Shown here one piece after another: positions 36,262 to 44,590 of a stretch of 64,000 nt of DNA. Position numbers and translations under genes: made by a program. The stretch is from Rhodanobacter sp. C06 (lineage in GTDB: Bacteria; Pseudomonadota; Gammaproteobacteria; Xanthomonadales; Rhodanobacteraceae). A model generated the notes under the pieces. It was not told the origin of the DNA. It saw only the letters and a list, made by a program, of their open reading frames with translations, and ran no database searches. Where the stretch lies: the NCBI RefSeq assembly GCF_002001105.1, contig NZ_MUNP01000040.1, positions 1 through 64,000 of the forward strand, read 5' to 3'. Position 1 is the stretch's first letter, and each line of letters starts with the position of its first letter.

Positions 36262-36609
36262 ATGAGCACGGAAATCTCGATCGACGGCGTGCAGCTGCGC
36301 TTCTACGTGCACATGCACGCGCGCCACGACGGCCTGCTGGTGTCCCAGTGGCTGCTGGAGCTGGCGAAACGGCACAAGCTCGGCGGCGGCTCGGTGTTCC
36401 GCGCCATCGCCGGTTTCGGCCGCCACGGCGTGCTGCACCAGGAAGCGTTCTTCGAACTCGCCGACGACCTGCCGGTGGCGGTGGAATTCCTGCTGCGCGA
36501 GAGCGAGGCGGAAACCCTGCTGCAACTGGTGCGCGCGGCCGGCGTGGAGCTGGTGTACGCACGCATCCCCGCGCGCTTCGGCGTGCTCGGCAACGAGGAA
36601 ACCCGATGA
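36262..36609 (+). CDS. DUF190 family protein, CrcB partner
   Basis: A 115-aa protein of the DUF190 family, a ferredoxin-like fold related to PII proteins: LRFYVHMHARHDGLLVSQWLLELAKRHKLGGGSVFRAIAGFGRHG is split into the expected blocks. It lies 13 bp after crcB and overlaps cfa by ATGA, so it is within the riboswitch-controlled transcript. It is presumed to help or regulate fluoride export; the mechanism is unknown. Confidence 0.9.
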   Translation: MSTEISIDGVQLRFYVHMHARHDGLLVSQWLLELAKRHKLGGGSVFRAIAGFGRHGVLHQEAFFELADDLPVAVEFLLRESEAETLLQLVRAAGVELVYARIPARFGVLGNEETR

Positions 36610-37724
36610 GCCAGGATTCATTGAAGCAGCGCGCGGAAGGCCTGCTGCAACACGCCGGCATCCGCATCGACGGCGACGCACCCACCGACGTGCGCGTGCA
36701 CGACGAGGACCTCTACGCCCGCGTGTTCGCGCATGGCTCGCTGGGCCTCGGCGAGGCTTACATGGACGGCTGGTGGGACGTGGACGACCTGCCCGGCTTC
36801 ATGACGAAGCTGCTGTCCTCGCACCTGGACGAGCACCTCAAGACCCTGGACACCTTGATCGCCCACCTCAAGGCGCGCTTCATCAACCTGCAGCGCGGCG
36901 AGCACGCGTTCGAGATCGGCAAGGCGCACTACGACCTCGGCAACGATCTGTTCCACGCCATGCTGGGCAAGCGGCTGGTGTACTCCTGCGGCTACTGGGC
37001 CGAGGCGGGCAACCTCGACGACGCGCAGGCCGCCAAGCTCGACCTGGTCTGCCGCAAGCTGCAGCTCAAGCCCGGCCAGCGCGTGCTGGACATCGGCTGC
37101 GGCTGGGGCGAGGCGCTGAAGTACGCCGCTGAGAAATACGGCGTCAGCGGCGTGGGCATCACCGTGTCCGAACAGCAGGCCGAGTTCGCCCGCGAGTTGT
37201 GCAAGGGCTTGCCGATCGAGATCCGCCTGCAGGACTACCACGAGATCGACGAGCCGTTCGACGCGGTGTATTCCATCGGCATGTTCGAGCACGTGGGCGG
37301 CAAGAACTACCGCGCCTACTTCGAGACCGTGCGGCGCTGCCTGAAGGAGGACGGCCTGTCGCTGCTGCACTGCATCGGCAGCAACGGCACGCCAGCCCAA
37401 CCCGACCCGTGGATCGAGAAATACATCTTCCCCAACTCGATGATCCCGGCCGCCAGCCAGGTCACCGCCGCGCTGGAAGGCCTGTTCGTGGTCGAGGACT
37501 GGCACAACTTCGGCACCGACTACGACCGCACGCTCAGCGCCTGGCGTGCGAACTTCGACGCCGCCTGGCCGGAGCTGTCGAAAAACTATGACGACCGCTT
37601 CCGCCGCATGTGGCACTACTACCTCGGCGCCTCCGCCGCGGTGTTCCGCAGTCGCCGCGACCAGCTCTGGCAACTCACGCTGAGCCCGAATGGCGTGCCG
37701 GGCGGTTTGCGCGTGCCGCGCTGA
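36606..37724 (+). CDS. cfa: Cyclopropane-fatty-acyl-phospholipid synthase
   Basis: A 372-aa SAM-dependent enzyme that adds a methylene bridge to unsaturated acyl chains of membrane phospholipids. Key parts are the N-terminal lipid-binding domain (LGLGEAYMDGWWD), HYDLGNDLF, YSCGYWA, the SAM loop VLDIGCGWGEAL, SIGMFEHVGGKNY and a C-terminal HNFGTDYDRTL with FRRMWHYYL. Its start overlaps the DUF190 stop (ATGA), so it seems to be translated from the fluoride-controlled message, which is unusual. Confidence 0.95.
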   Translation: MSQDSLKQRAEGLLQHAGIRIDGDAPTDVRVHDEDLYARVFAHGSLGLGEAYMDGWWDVDDLPGFMTKLLSSHLDEHLKTLDTLIAHLKARFINLQRGEHAFEIGKAHYDLGNDLFHAMLGKRLVYSCGYWAEAGNLDDAQAAKLDLVCRKLQLKPGQRVLDIGCGWGEALKYAAEKYGVSGVGITVSEQQAEFARELCKGLPIEIRLQDYHEIDEPFDAVYSIGMFEHVGGKNYRAYFETVRRCLKEDGLSLLHCIGSNGTPAQPDPWIEKYIFPNSMIPAASQVTAALEGLFVVEDWHNFGTDYDRTLSAWRANFDAAWPELSKNYDDRFRRMWHYYLGASAAVFRSRRDQLWQLTLSPNGVPGGLRVPR

Positions 37725-37741
37725 GCGTCGACTCCGGCGGG

Positions 37742-38728
37742 TCAGTCGATGCCGGCGACAGCGTGCGGCACGTAAGGCGCTTCGAGCGCGGCGGCCTCGG
37801 CATCCGGCAAACGCACGGGCAGCGCCGCCACGGCCTCCTCCAGATGGTGCGGCCTGGTGGCCCCGACGATCGGCGCGGTGACCGTCGGCTGGCGCAGCAG
37901 CCAGGCCAGCGCCACCTGCGCCCGCGGGACGCCCAGCTTCTCCGCGACCTCGCCGACGCGATCGACCACGACCTTGTCCACCGCCGTGCTCGCGGCATAG
38001 ACCCCGTCGCCCCAGGGATCGGAGCCGCCGCGCACCGTCGTGGGCCGGTCTTCCCAGGCACGCGTCAGGCGGCCGCGGGCGAGCGGGCTCCACGGCACCA
38101 CGCCGATGCCTTGGTCCGCGCACAGGCCGAGCATCTCGCGCTCCTCCTCGCGATAGAGCAGGTTGTAGTGCGGCTGCATCGAGACGAAGCGCGTCCAGCC
38201 ATGCCGGTCGGCGGTGTACAAGGCCTTGGCGAACTGCCACGCCATCATCGACGAGGCGCCCAGATAACGCGCCTTGCCCGCCTTCACCACGTCGTGCAGC
38301 GCCTCCAGCGTTTCCTCGATCGGCGTGGCGTCGTCCCAGCGGTGGATCTGGTAGAGATCGACGTAGTCGGTGCCCAGCCGGCGCAGGCTGGCGTCGATCT
38401 CGGTCATGATCGCCTTGCGCGACAGGCCGCCACCGTTGGCGTCGGAGCGCATCGGATAGAACACCTTGGTCGCGATGACGACCTCCTCGCGCCGGGCGAA
38501 GTCGCGCAACGCGCGTCCCAGCACCAGCTCGCTGCCGCCGCCGGAGTACATGTTCGCGGTGTCGAAATAATTGATGCCCAGTTCGAGCGCGCGGCGGATG
38601 AACGGTCGGCCGTGCTCCTCGTCCAGCGTCCATGGCCTCGCCTCGGTGGGCTCGACCGAATAGCTCATGCAGCCGAGGCAGATGCGCGAAACCTTGAGTC
38701 CGGATTTTCCGAGTCGTGCGTAATCCAT
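37742..38728 (-). CDS. Aldo/keto reductase
   Basis: A 328-aa NADPH-dependent reductase with the (beta/alpha)8 fold. It shows [19 protein letters not shown], the catalytic set Asp in [10 protein letters not shown], Tyr in the same segment, Lys in ATKVFYP, and His in YQIHRWD, then [17 protein letters not shown] and [11 protein letters not shown]. The sequence is closest to the YajO/IolS-like subgroup (from memory). The substrate is not predictable. It is convergent with cfa and precedes nothing obvious on its strand. Confidence 0.93.
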   Translation of the reverse strand: MDYARLGKSGLKVSRICLGCMSYSVEPTEARPWTLDEEHGRPFIRRALELGINYFDTANMYSGGGSELVLGRALRDFARREEVVIATKVFYPMRSDANGGGLSRKAIMTEIDASLRRLGTDYVDLYQIHRWDDATPIEETLEALHDVVKAGKARYLGASSMMAWQFAKALYTADRHGWTRFVSMQPHYNLLYREEEREMLGLCADQGIGVVPWSPLARGRLTRAWEDRPTTVRGGSDPWGDGVYAASTAVDKVVVDRVGEVAEKLGVPRAQVALAWLLRQPTVTAPIVGATRPHHLEEAVAALPVRLPDAEAAALEAPYVPHAVAGID

Positions 38729-38766
38729 GGGTCACCTCGCTGTCGTTGCGTGGATTCGGCCTGGTC

Positions 38767-39666
38767 TCATTGCCGTGCCTCGTGGTGGATCGCGATGCCG
38801 GCGGCGACCAGCGCAATGCCGATCGTCTCCGTCCGGCCGGGCAGCTGGTGCAGCACGACCGCGCCGACCATACATGCCGTGGCGGGCAGCAGGGCCAGCA
38901 GCGTGGCGAAGGTGGCCCGCGGCAATCGCGCCATCGCCAGCTGGTCGCACACGTACGGTATGACCGATGAGGTCACGCCCACGCCTGTGCCCGCGGCGAG
39001 CAGCGGCAGGCTGAGCAGCGCCGGCGCAGCCGGACGGATGCCGATCAGCGTGACCACCACCAGCGCCACCAGCATCGCCGCGGCCAGGCGATCGATCGCG
39101 TTGCCGCCGCCATCGTTCGCCACCCGATGGCCGAGCACGATGTACAGCGTGAACAGCGCGCAGTTGGCAAAGGCGAACACGAAGCCGAGCGGCGTGCCGG
39201 CGAGGCGCAGGCGGGTCAGCAGCCACACGCCGGCAACCACCAGCGCGAGCGCCACGATATTGCGCTGCGTGCGCAACCCGGCCAGCGCCAGCCCGATCGG
39301 GCCGAGAAACTCGATCGCGCCGACCGTCGCCAGCGGCAGGCGGTCGATCGCCAGATAGAAGCAGGCATTCATGCCACCGAGCACCACGCCCAGCCCCGCG
39401 ATGTTCCATCGCGTCGCCGCATTCAGCTGCGAAACGCGACGCCACGGCCGACGCCATGCGGCGAAGATCAATGCCGCGCTGGCGATCCGCAGCCAGGCGA
39501 CGCCCAAGGGTTCCACGCGCGCGAACAGCAGCACCGCGAAAGCGGGGCCGAGGTAGTGGAAAACCGCACTGGCCACGAAATACAGCGGCGGCGGCAGCCG
39601 GCCTGCAGCGGTCGCGGGCGGCGATGATGGCCGGTCGGCCACGGGAAGGTCGGAGCGTGCATCCAT
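38767..39666 (-). CDS. EamA/DMT-superfamily transporter (RhtA-like)
   Basis: A 299-aa protein with about ten predicted helices arranged as two EamA repeats (first about 20-140, second about 150-290). Segments such as YFVASAVFHYLGPAFAVLLF, AWLRIASAALIFA, AIEFLGPIGLAL and the second repeat's VTSSVIPYVCDQLAMARLPRATFATLLALLPA resemble the threonine/homoserine exporter RhtA. It is divergent from an AsnC-type regulator across a palindrome, which supports a role in amino-acid export. The start at 39666 is chosen over 39714, which would add 16 non-membrane residues. Confidence 0.88.
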   Translation of the reverse strand: MDARSDLPVADRPSSPPATAAGRLPPPLYFVASAVFHYLGPAFAVLLFARVEPLGVAWLRIASAALIFAAWRRPWRRVSQLNAATRWNIAGLGVVLGGMNACFYLAIDRLPLATVGAIEFLGPIGLALAGLRTQRNIVALALVVAGVWLLTRLRLAGTPLGFVFAFANCALFTLYIVLGHRVANDGGGNAIDRLAAAMLVALVVVTLIGIRPAAPALLSLPLLAAGTGVGVTSSVIPYVCDQLAMARLPRATFATLLALLPATACMVGAVVLHQLPGRTETIGIALVAAGIAIHHEARQ

Positions 39667-39690
39667 GACTCCACTTTTGCAGACAAGTGG

Positions 39691-39705
39691 TGCATGATCC
39701 ATGCA
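39691..39705. promoter_or_regulatory. Palindrome TGCATG-atc-CATGCA, candidate AsnC/Lrp operator
   Basis: Perfect 6-bp arms lie in the A/T-rich 93-bp space between the divergent EamA and AsnC genes, flanked by TTGCA (39677) and TTGCAA (39709). The position suits autoregulation plus control of the transporter. Confidence 0.5.
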
Positions 39706-39759
39706 TAGTTGCAAGAAATAACAACCGATATATCAGTTTTTGAAGGTCATGTGGTCGAT

Positions 39760-40236
39760 ATGCCTCAGATTTCCACTCTGCTGTCCGATCCGCGCAACAT
39801 CGAGCTGCTGCAGGCCCTGCTGGACGATCCCCGCCAGCCGGTGACCAAGCTCGCCCAACGCATCGGCATGTCCGCGCCCGCGGTGAAGGAGCGCATGAAC
39901 CGGTTGGAGGAAGCCGGCGTGATCCGCGGCTACCGGCTGGAGCTGGAACCGAAGGCGCTGGGTTGGCCGATCACCGCCTACGTGCGTGTGCGCCCGGCTC
40001 CCGGCCAGCTACCGAAGATCGCCGAACTGGCGCAGAAGATGCCGCAGGTCGCCGAATGCCATCGCGTCACCGGCGAGGATTGCTTCGTCATCAAGGTGCA
40101 CCTGGACGCGCTGGAAAACCTCGACCAGATCCTCGACCGCTTCCTGCAATACGGCCAGACCACCACCTCGATCGTGCAGTCCACGCCGGTGCCGCTGCGC
40201 GCCCCGCCGCTGCCGAAAGTCCCGAAACGGCGCTGA
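39760..40236 (+). CDS. Lrp/AsnC family transcriptional regulator
   Basis: About 158 aa from ATG 39760; GTG 39751, nearer to GAAGG, is an alternative. The N-terminal winged helix (NIELLQALLDDPRQPVTKLAQRIGMSAPAVKERMNRLEEAGVIRGY in the expected order) is followed by a RAM effector domain (AYVRVRPAPGQ, VAECHRVTGEDCFVIKV, LDQILDRFLQYGQTTTSIVQS). It should bind an amino acid and regulate the divergent EamA exporter. Confidence 0.92.
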   Translation: MPQISTLLSDPRNIELLQALLDDPRQPVTKLAQRIGMSAPAVKERMNRLEEAGVIRGYRLELEPKALGWPITAYVRVRPAPGQLPKIAELAQKMPQVAECHRVTGEDCFVIKVHLDALENLDQILDRFLQYGQTTTSIVQSTPVPLRAPPLPKVPKRR

Positions 40237-40344
40237 CGCGCCATCCGCACGAACCCGGCTGCGCCGCAAGCTGTCCCGGCGCCGCCCGTTCTGGCACCAT
40301 CGCCCGGTTATCCGCGCGAATCGCGCGCCTGTCGACGCATCTGC

Positions 40345-42582
40345 ATGAACCTGCAAGCCAATTACGAACAGATCCCGCTCAAGGAATACGCCGAGCGGGC
40401 GTATCTCGACTACTCGATGTACGTGGTGCTGGACCGCGCCCTGCCCTTCGTGGGCGACGGCCTGAAGCCGGTGCAGCGGCGCATCGTCTACGCGATGAGC
40501 GAGCTGGGCCTGGCCGCTTCGGCGAAGCCGAAGAAATCCGCGCGCACGATCGGCGACGTGATCGGCAAGTTCCATCCGCACGGCGACAGCTCCTGCTACG
40601 AAGCCATGGTGCTGATGGCGCAGCCGTTCTCGTACCGCTATCCGCTGGTGGACGGCCAGGGCAACTTCGGCTCGCCGGACGACCCCAAGAGCTTCGCGGC
40701 GATGCGCTACACCGAGAGCAAGCTCAGCCCGATCGCCGAGGCGCTGCTCGGCGAGCTGGGCCAGGGCACGGTGGACTGGGTGCCGAACTTCGACGGCACG
40801 CTGGAGGAACCCTCGTGGCTGCCCGCGCGCGTGCCGCACGTGCTGCTCAACGGCTCGATGGGCATCGCGGTGGGCATGGCCACCGACATCCCGCCGCACA
40901 ACCTGCGCGAACTGGTGACCGCCTGCATCCGCCTGCTGGACGAACCCGAAGCAACCGTCGCGCAATTGTGCGAGCACGTGTTGGGCCCGGACTATCCCAC
41001 CGAGGCGGAGATCATCACTCCGCGCGCGGAACTGCTGGCGATGTACCAGAACGGCATCGGCTCGGTACGCGCCCGTGCAGTGTTCCAGCGCGAGGAAGGC
41101 AACATCGTCATCACCGCGCTGCCGCACCAGGTCAGCCCGTCGAAGATCCTCGAACAGATCGCCGCGCAGATGCGCGCGAAGAAACTGCCGATGATCGAGG
41201 ACCTGCGCGACGAATCCGACCACGAGAATCCGATCCGCCTGGTGCTGGTGCCGCGCTCCAGCCGCGTCGACGCCGACGAGCTGATGCCGCACCTGTTCGC
41301 CACCACGGACCTGGAAAAGAGCTTCCGCGTCAACCTCAACATGATCGGCCTCGACGGCCGTCCGCAGGTGAAGGATCTGAAGAAGATCCTCGGCGAATGG
41401 CTGACGTTCCGCACCTCGACGGTGACGCGCCGCCTCAACCACCGCCTCGCCAGGGTCGAGCGTCGCCTGCACCTGCTGGAAGGCCTGCGCATCGCCTACC
41501 TCAACCTCGACGAGGTGATCCACATCATCCGCACCGAGGAGGAGCCGAAGGCCAAGCTGATGGCGCGCTTCGGCCTCAGCGAGGAACAGACCGACTACAT
41601 TCTCGAAACCCGCCTGCGCCAGCTGGCGCGGCTGGAGGAAATGAAGATCAACGGCGAGCGCGACCAGCTCGAAGAGGAGCGCGCGCGCATCAACGTGCTG
41701 CTGAAGTCGCCCGCCAAGCTGAAGAGCCTGATCAAGGACGAGCTGCGCGCCGACGCGGAAAAATACGGCGACGCCCGCCGTTCGCCGCTGGTCGAGCGCG
41801 AGGCCGCGCAGGCACTGGACGAGAGCGCGCTGGTGGCCAGCGAGCCGGTCACCGTGGTGCTCAGCCGGAAGGGCTGGATCCGCGCGGCGAAGGGCCACGA
41901 CATCGACGCCGAAGGCCTGAGCTACCGCGAAGGCGACGGCCTGCTCGCCACGGTGAAGGCGCGCACCACGCAGCAGATCGCGGTCATCGACGCCACCGGC
42001 CGCAGCTATTCCACGCCCGCGCACACCCTGCCTTCCGCGCGCGGCAACGGCGAACCGCTCACCGGCCGCTTCACGCCACCGGCCGGCGCCAGCTTCGACG
42101 CGCTGACCGCCGGCGACAACGACACCCGCCTGATCCTCGCCACCGATTTCGGCTACGGCTTCGTCACCCGCTTCGAGGCGCTCACCGGCCGCAACAAGGC
42201 CGGCAAGCAGATCATCAGCCTCAGCGACGGCGCCAAGGTGCTGGCGCCGCAGGCCAGCGCCGACCCCGCGCGCGACCGCATCGTGGTGGTCACCACGGAA
42301 GGCCACCTGCTGATGTTCTCGGTGGCCGAGCTGCCGGAACTCGACAAGGGCAAGGGCAACAAGCTGATCGAGATTCCGAAGAAGCAGCTGACGGAAGGCG
42401 AGCGCGTGGCCGGCGTGGCCGTGGTCGCCGAAGGCAAGGGCGAAGTCACCATGTACGCCGGCGCCCGCAAGCTCACCCTGCGCTGGGCCGACCTCGTGGA
42501 ATACGGCGGCAACCGCGCCACCCGCGGCGGCCTGCTGCCGCGCGGCCTGCGCCGGGTGGAACGGATCGAAACCACGGCGTAG
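40345..42582 (+). CDS. parC: DNA topoisomerase IV subunit A
   Basis: A 745-aa type IIA topoisomerase subunit that, with ParE, unlinks daughter chromosomes. The catalytic Tyr122 is in MRYTESKLS. The quinolone-resistance region [15 protein letters not shown] has Ser82 and Glu86, equal to Ser80 and Glu84 of E. coli ParC, so no resistance substitution is seen. Downstream are the tower and coiled-coil region ([22 protein letters not shown]) and a C-terminal set of beta-pinwheel repeats, shorter than in GyrA and without a GyrA box. A hairpin repeat follows the stop. Confidence 0.97.
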   Translation: MNLQANYEQIPLKEYAERAYLDYSMYVVLDRALPFVGDGLKPVQRRIVYAMSELGLAASAKPKKSARTIGDVIGKFHPHGDSSCYEAMVLMAQPFSYRYPLVDGQGNFGSPDDPKSFAAMRYTESKLSPIAEALLGELGQGTVDWVPNFDGTLEEPSWLPARVPHVLLNGSMGIAVGMATDIPPHNLRELVTACIRLLDEPEATVAQLCEHVLGPDYPTEAEIITPRAELLAMYQNGIGSVRARAVFQREEGNIVITALPHQVSPSKILEQIAAQMRAKKLPMIEDLRDESDHENPIRLVLVPRSSRVDADELMPHLFATTDLEKSFRVNLNMIGLDGRPQVKDLKKILGEWLTFRTSTVTRRLNHRLARVERRLHLLEGLRIAYLNLDEVIHIIRTEEEPKAKLMARFGLSEEQTDYILETRLRQLARLEEMKINGERDQLEEERARINVLLKSPAKLKSLIKDELRADAEKYGDARRSPLVEREAAQALDESALVASEPVTVVLSRKGWIRAAKGHDIDAEGLSYREGDGLLATVKARTTQQIAVIDATGRSYSTPAHTLPSARGNGEPLTGRFTPPAGASFDALTAGDNDTRLILATDFGYGFVTRFEALTGRNKAGKQIISLSDGAKVLAPQASADPARDRIVVVTTEGHLLMFSVAELPELDKGKGNKLIEIPKKQLTEGERVAGVAVVAEGKGEVTMYAGARKLTLRWADLVEYGGNRATRGGLLPRGLRRVERIETTA

Positions 42583-42585
42583 GGC

Positions 42586-42637
42586 GGGTTTCATCCCGAC
42601 ATGGGCATCACGGCAAGCTGATGTCGGGATGAATCCC
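42586..42637. repeat. Inverted repeat GGGTTTCATCCCGACAT after parC
   Basis: Arms 42586-42602 and 42621-42637 match at 16 of 17 positions around an 18-base centre. It begins 4 bases after the parC stop. It has the look of a dispersed intergenic hairpin and may end parC transcription. The rest of the gap to 42742 shows nothing else. Confidence 0.85.
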
Positions 42638-42741
42638 GAGCCACAAGAGCTACGGGGAACCTCGCGCCGCCGGAGCCGTCAAACGTCGGTACACGCCGTC
42701 GCCACTCATGCGTTGAAGACGGCATTCCCCGGAGCAAGCCC

Positions 42742-43176
42742 ATGAAGTCGCTCGTCCTCATCGTTGCCTGCCTGCTCGCCGCCCCTGCCTGGGCGCAAAG
42801 CGCCAGCCAGCCGCTCAACCTCAAGCTGCCGCCGCAGAGCGACATGCCGCCGACCGACCTGCCCGCCCGCAGCGCCAGCACCACCAAGCCCGCCAGCAGC
42901 ACGCCCGGCATGTACTACGGCGACACCAGCGGCAGCACCAGCCATGCCGACGAGCGCAGCGCCAGCCTGCAGCGCTGCGACGACTCCACCTACAACCAGG
43001 CGCAGATGCACGGCAGCGTGGGCATGGGCGTGGTCGCCGGCAACCACACCAGCGGCAACTACCAGACCGGCGCGGTGAACATCAGCAAGAACCTCGGCGA
43101 CTGCGACCACCCCAGCGGCTCCGTCAACTTCTCGATCGGCGTGGGCCAGGGCCACTTCCACGGCCGCGGCTGGTAA
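42742..43176 (+). CDS. Exported small protein of unknown function
   Basis: A 144-aa protein with a signal peptide (residues 1-19, ending AWAQ). The mature part is Ser/Thr/Pro-rich at first, then contains two cysteines (LQRCDDSTYNQ and GDCDHP), probably disulphide-linked, and a Gly-rich beta segment (MHGSVGMGVVAGNHTSGNYQTGAVNIS). The C-terminus is Gly/His-rich (GQGHFHGRGW). GGAGC lies 7 bases upstream of the ATG. I do not recognise the family. Confidence 0.75.
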   Translation: MKSLVLIVACLLAAPAWAQSASQPLNLKLPPQSDMPPTDLPARSASTTKPASSTPGMYYGDTSGSTSHADERSASLQRCDDSTYNQAQMHGSVGMGVVAGNHTSGNYQTGAVNISKNLGDCDHPSGSVNFSIGVGQGHFHGRGW

Positions 43177-43241
43177 CGCGGCGCCGCGCTAAAATCGCGA
43201 CTTCCGTTCCGGCACGGCCGGACGCCACGGATACGCACGCG

Positions 43242-43532
43242 ATGCACGGCGAATACAAGATGCCAGGCGGCAAGCTGGTAGTGGTCGACCTCGACCTGCG
43301 CGACGGCCGCTTCGCCGGCGTGCGGCTGAGCGGCGACTTCTTTCTCGAACCCGACGCGGCGCTGCCGGTGATCAATGCCGCGCTCGAAGGCCAGCCCACC
43401 GGCATTGACGACGCCACGCTGGTCGCCGCCATCGACGCCGCCCTGCCCGCGGGCACCACGATGTACGGCATCTCCAGCGCAGCCATCGTCGTCACGCTGC
43501 GCCGCGCCCTGCACGAAGGAGCGCCCGCATGA
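43242..43532 (+). CDS. Accessory subunit of a bipartite lipoate-protein ligase (LplB-like)
   Basis: A 96-aa protein corresponding to the C-terminal accessory domain of LplA: MHGEYKMPGGKLVVVDL, then FLEPDAALPVINAALEGQP and a helical LVAAIDAALPAG. In E. coli this domain is part of one LplA chain; in Thermoplasma it is a separate LplB needed for lipoate activation. Here it is a separate gene whose stop overlaps the catalytic subunit start as ATGA. I infer that both are needed to make lipoyl-AMP. Confidence 0.85.
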   Translation: MHGEYKMPGGKLVVVDLDLRDGRFAGVRLSGDFFLEPDAALPVINAALEGQPTGIDDATLVAAIDAALPAGTTMYGISSAAIVVTLRRALHEGAPA

Positions 43533-44305
43533 GCCGCAGCGACTGGCGCGACCACGACTGGCAGCTGATCCATGCCGCGCCGCAGCCGCCACTGCTGCAC
43601 ATGGCGCTGGACGAAGCCCTGCTCGACGCGGTCGGCGCGGGCCGCCGCCCGCCCACGCTGCGCCTGTGGGAATGGGCGTCCCCCGCGGTGGTGATCGGCC
43701 GCTTCCAGTCGCTGCGCAACGAGGTGGACTTTGATGCCGCGCAACGCCACGGTATCGAGGTGGTGCGGCGCATCTCCGGCGGCGGCGCGATGTTCATCGA
43801 GCCGGGCAACACCATCACCTATTCGATCTATGCGCCGTTGGCCATGGTCGAGGGCCTCAGCTTCCAGGAATCCTATGCGCTGATGGACGCATGGGTGCTG
43901 GAGGCGCTGCGCGAACTGGGCATCGAGGCGTGGTACCAGCCGCTCAACGACCTCGCCTCCGCCGCAGGCAAGATCGGCGGCGCCGCGCAGACTCGTCGCG
44001 GCGGCGCGCTGCTGCACCACGTCACCATGGCCTACGACATCGATGCGGCGAAGATGCTGGACGTGCTGCGCATCGGCCGCGAGAAACTCTCGGACAAGGG
44101 CACGGCCAGCGCCGCCAAGCGCGTCGACCCGCTGCGCAGCCAGACCGGCCTGCCGCGCGCAGGCGTGGTGGAACGCATGCTGGCCACGTTCCGCCGCCTG
44201 CACGGGCTCGCCGACGACCGGCTGCGCGAGGAAGAGCTCGCGCAGGCGCAGGCGCTGGTGCGTGACAAGTTCGGCACCGCGGCCTGGATCACGGACGTGC
44301 CTTGA
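43529..44305 (+). CDS. Lipoate-protein ligase catalytic subunit
   Basis: A 258-aa BPL/LplA-type catalytic domain. It has ALDEALLDA, RLWEWASPAVVIGRFQS, the lipoate-binding VRRISGGGAMFIEPGN and the lysine motif AGKIGGAAQ with catalytic Lys148. It attaches lipoate to lysines of E2 subunits and GcvH. The long LplA C-terminal domain is absent and is supplied by the overlapping upstream gene. LipM-type octanoyltransferases carry a catalytic Cys that I do not see, so ligase is the better call. Confidence 0.87.
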   Translation: MSRSDWRDHDWQLIHAAPQPPLLHMALDEALLDAVGAGRRPPTLRLWEWASPAVVIGRFQSLRNEVDFDAAQRHGIEVVRRISGGGAMFIEPGNTITYSIYAPLAMVEGLSFQESYALMDAWVLEALRELGIEAWYQPLNDLASAAGKIGGAAQTRRGGALLHHVTMAYDIDAAKMLDVLRIGREKLSDKGTASAAKRVDPLRSQTGLPRAGVVERMLATFRRLHGLADDRLREEELAQAQALVRDKFGTAAWITDVP

Positions 44306-44362
44306 GGCCCAGACGCCCTCCCACGAACCCGTGGAGCGAAACCCCAGCTCGAGTCGTTGATC

Positions 44363-44494
44363 TCAATCCCGCAGCCTGCTCGCTATCGAGCGCAGAAAAG
44401 CCATCGCCTCCGTCGCCCGCCCGCCCGCCACCAGATGGTCAGCGGTGCGCCAATCGAGCTCGGCGATGGGTGTTTCCCGGTACCACGCCAGCAC
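44363..44494 (-). pseudogene. Possible remnant of a MbcA/ParS (DUF2384)-like C-terminus
   Basis: On the minus strand, from GTG 44494 to TGA 44363, the frame reads VLAWYRETPIAELDWRT, then ADHLVAGGRATEAMAFL and RSIASRLRD. This resembles the C-terminal toxin-binding helix pair of Xre/MbcA/ParS antitoxins. The frame is open upstream to the TGA beside the retropepsin stop but has no ATG, while an ATG in another frame at 44592 overlaps that stop. A frameshifted gene or a chance open frame are both possible. Nothing else is seen in the 285-bp gap. Confidence 0.35.
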
Positions 44495-44590
44495 ACGTCC
44501 CGGGTCTGCGTCGGCTGCGCCCGCCCGCAAGCCTGTGCGCGATCGCAGCCCGTGCGCCGCGACAGGAGCGACTGGCCGCTTGGGTCGTGC

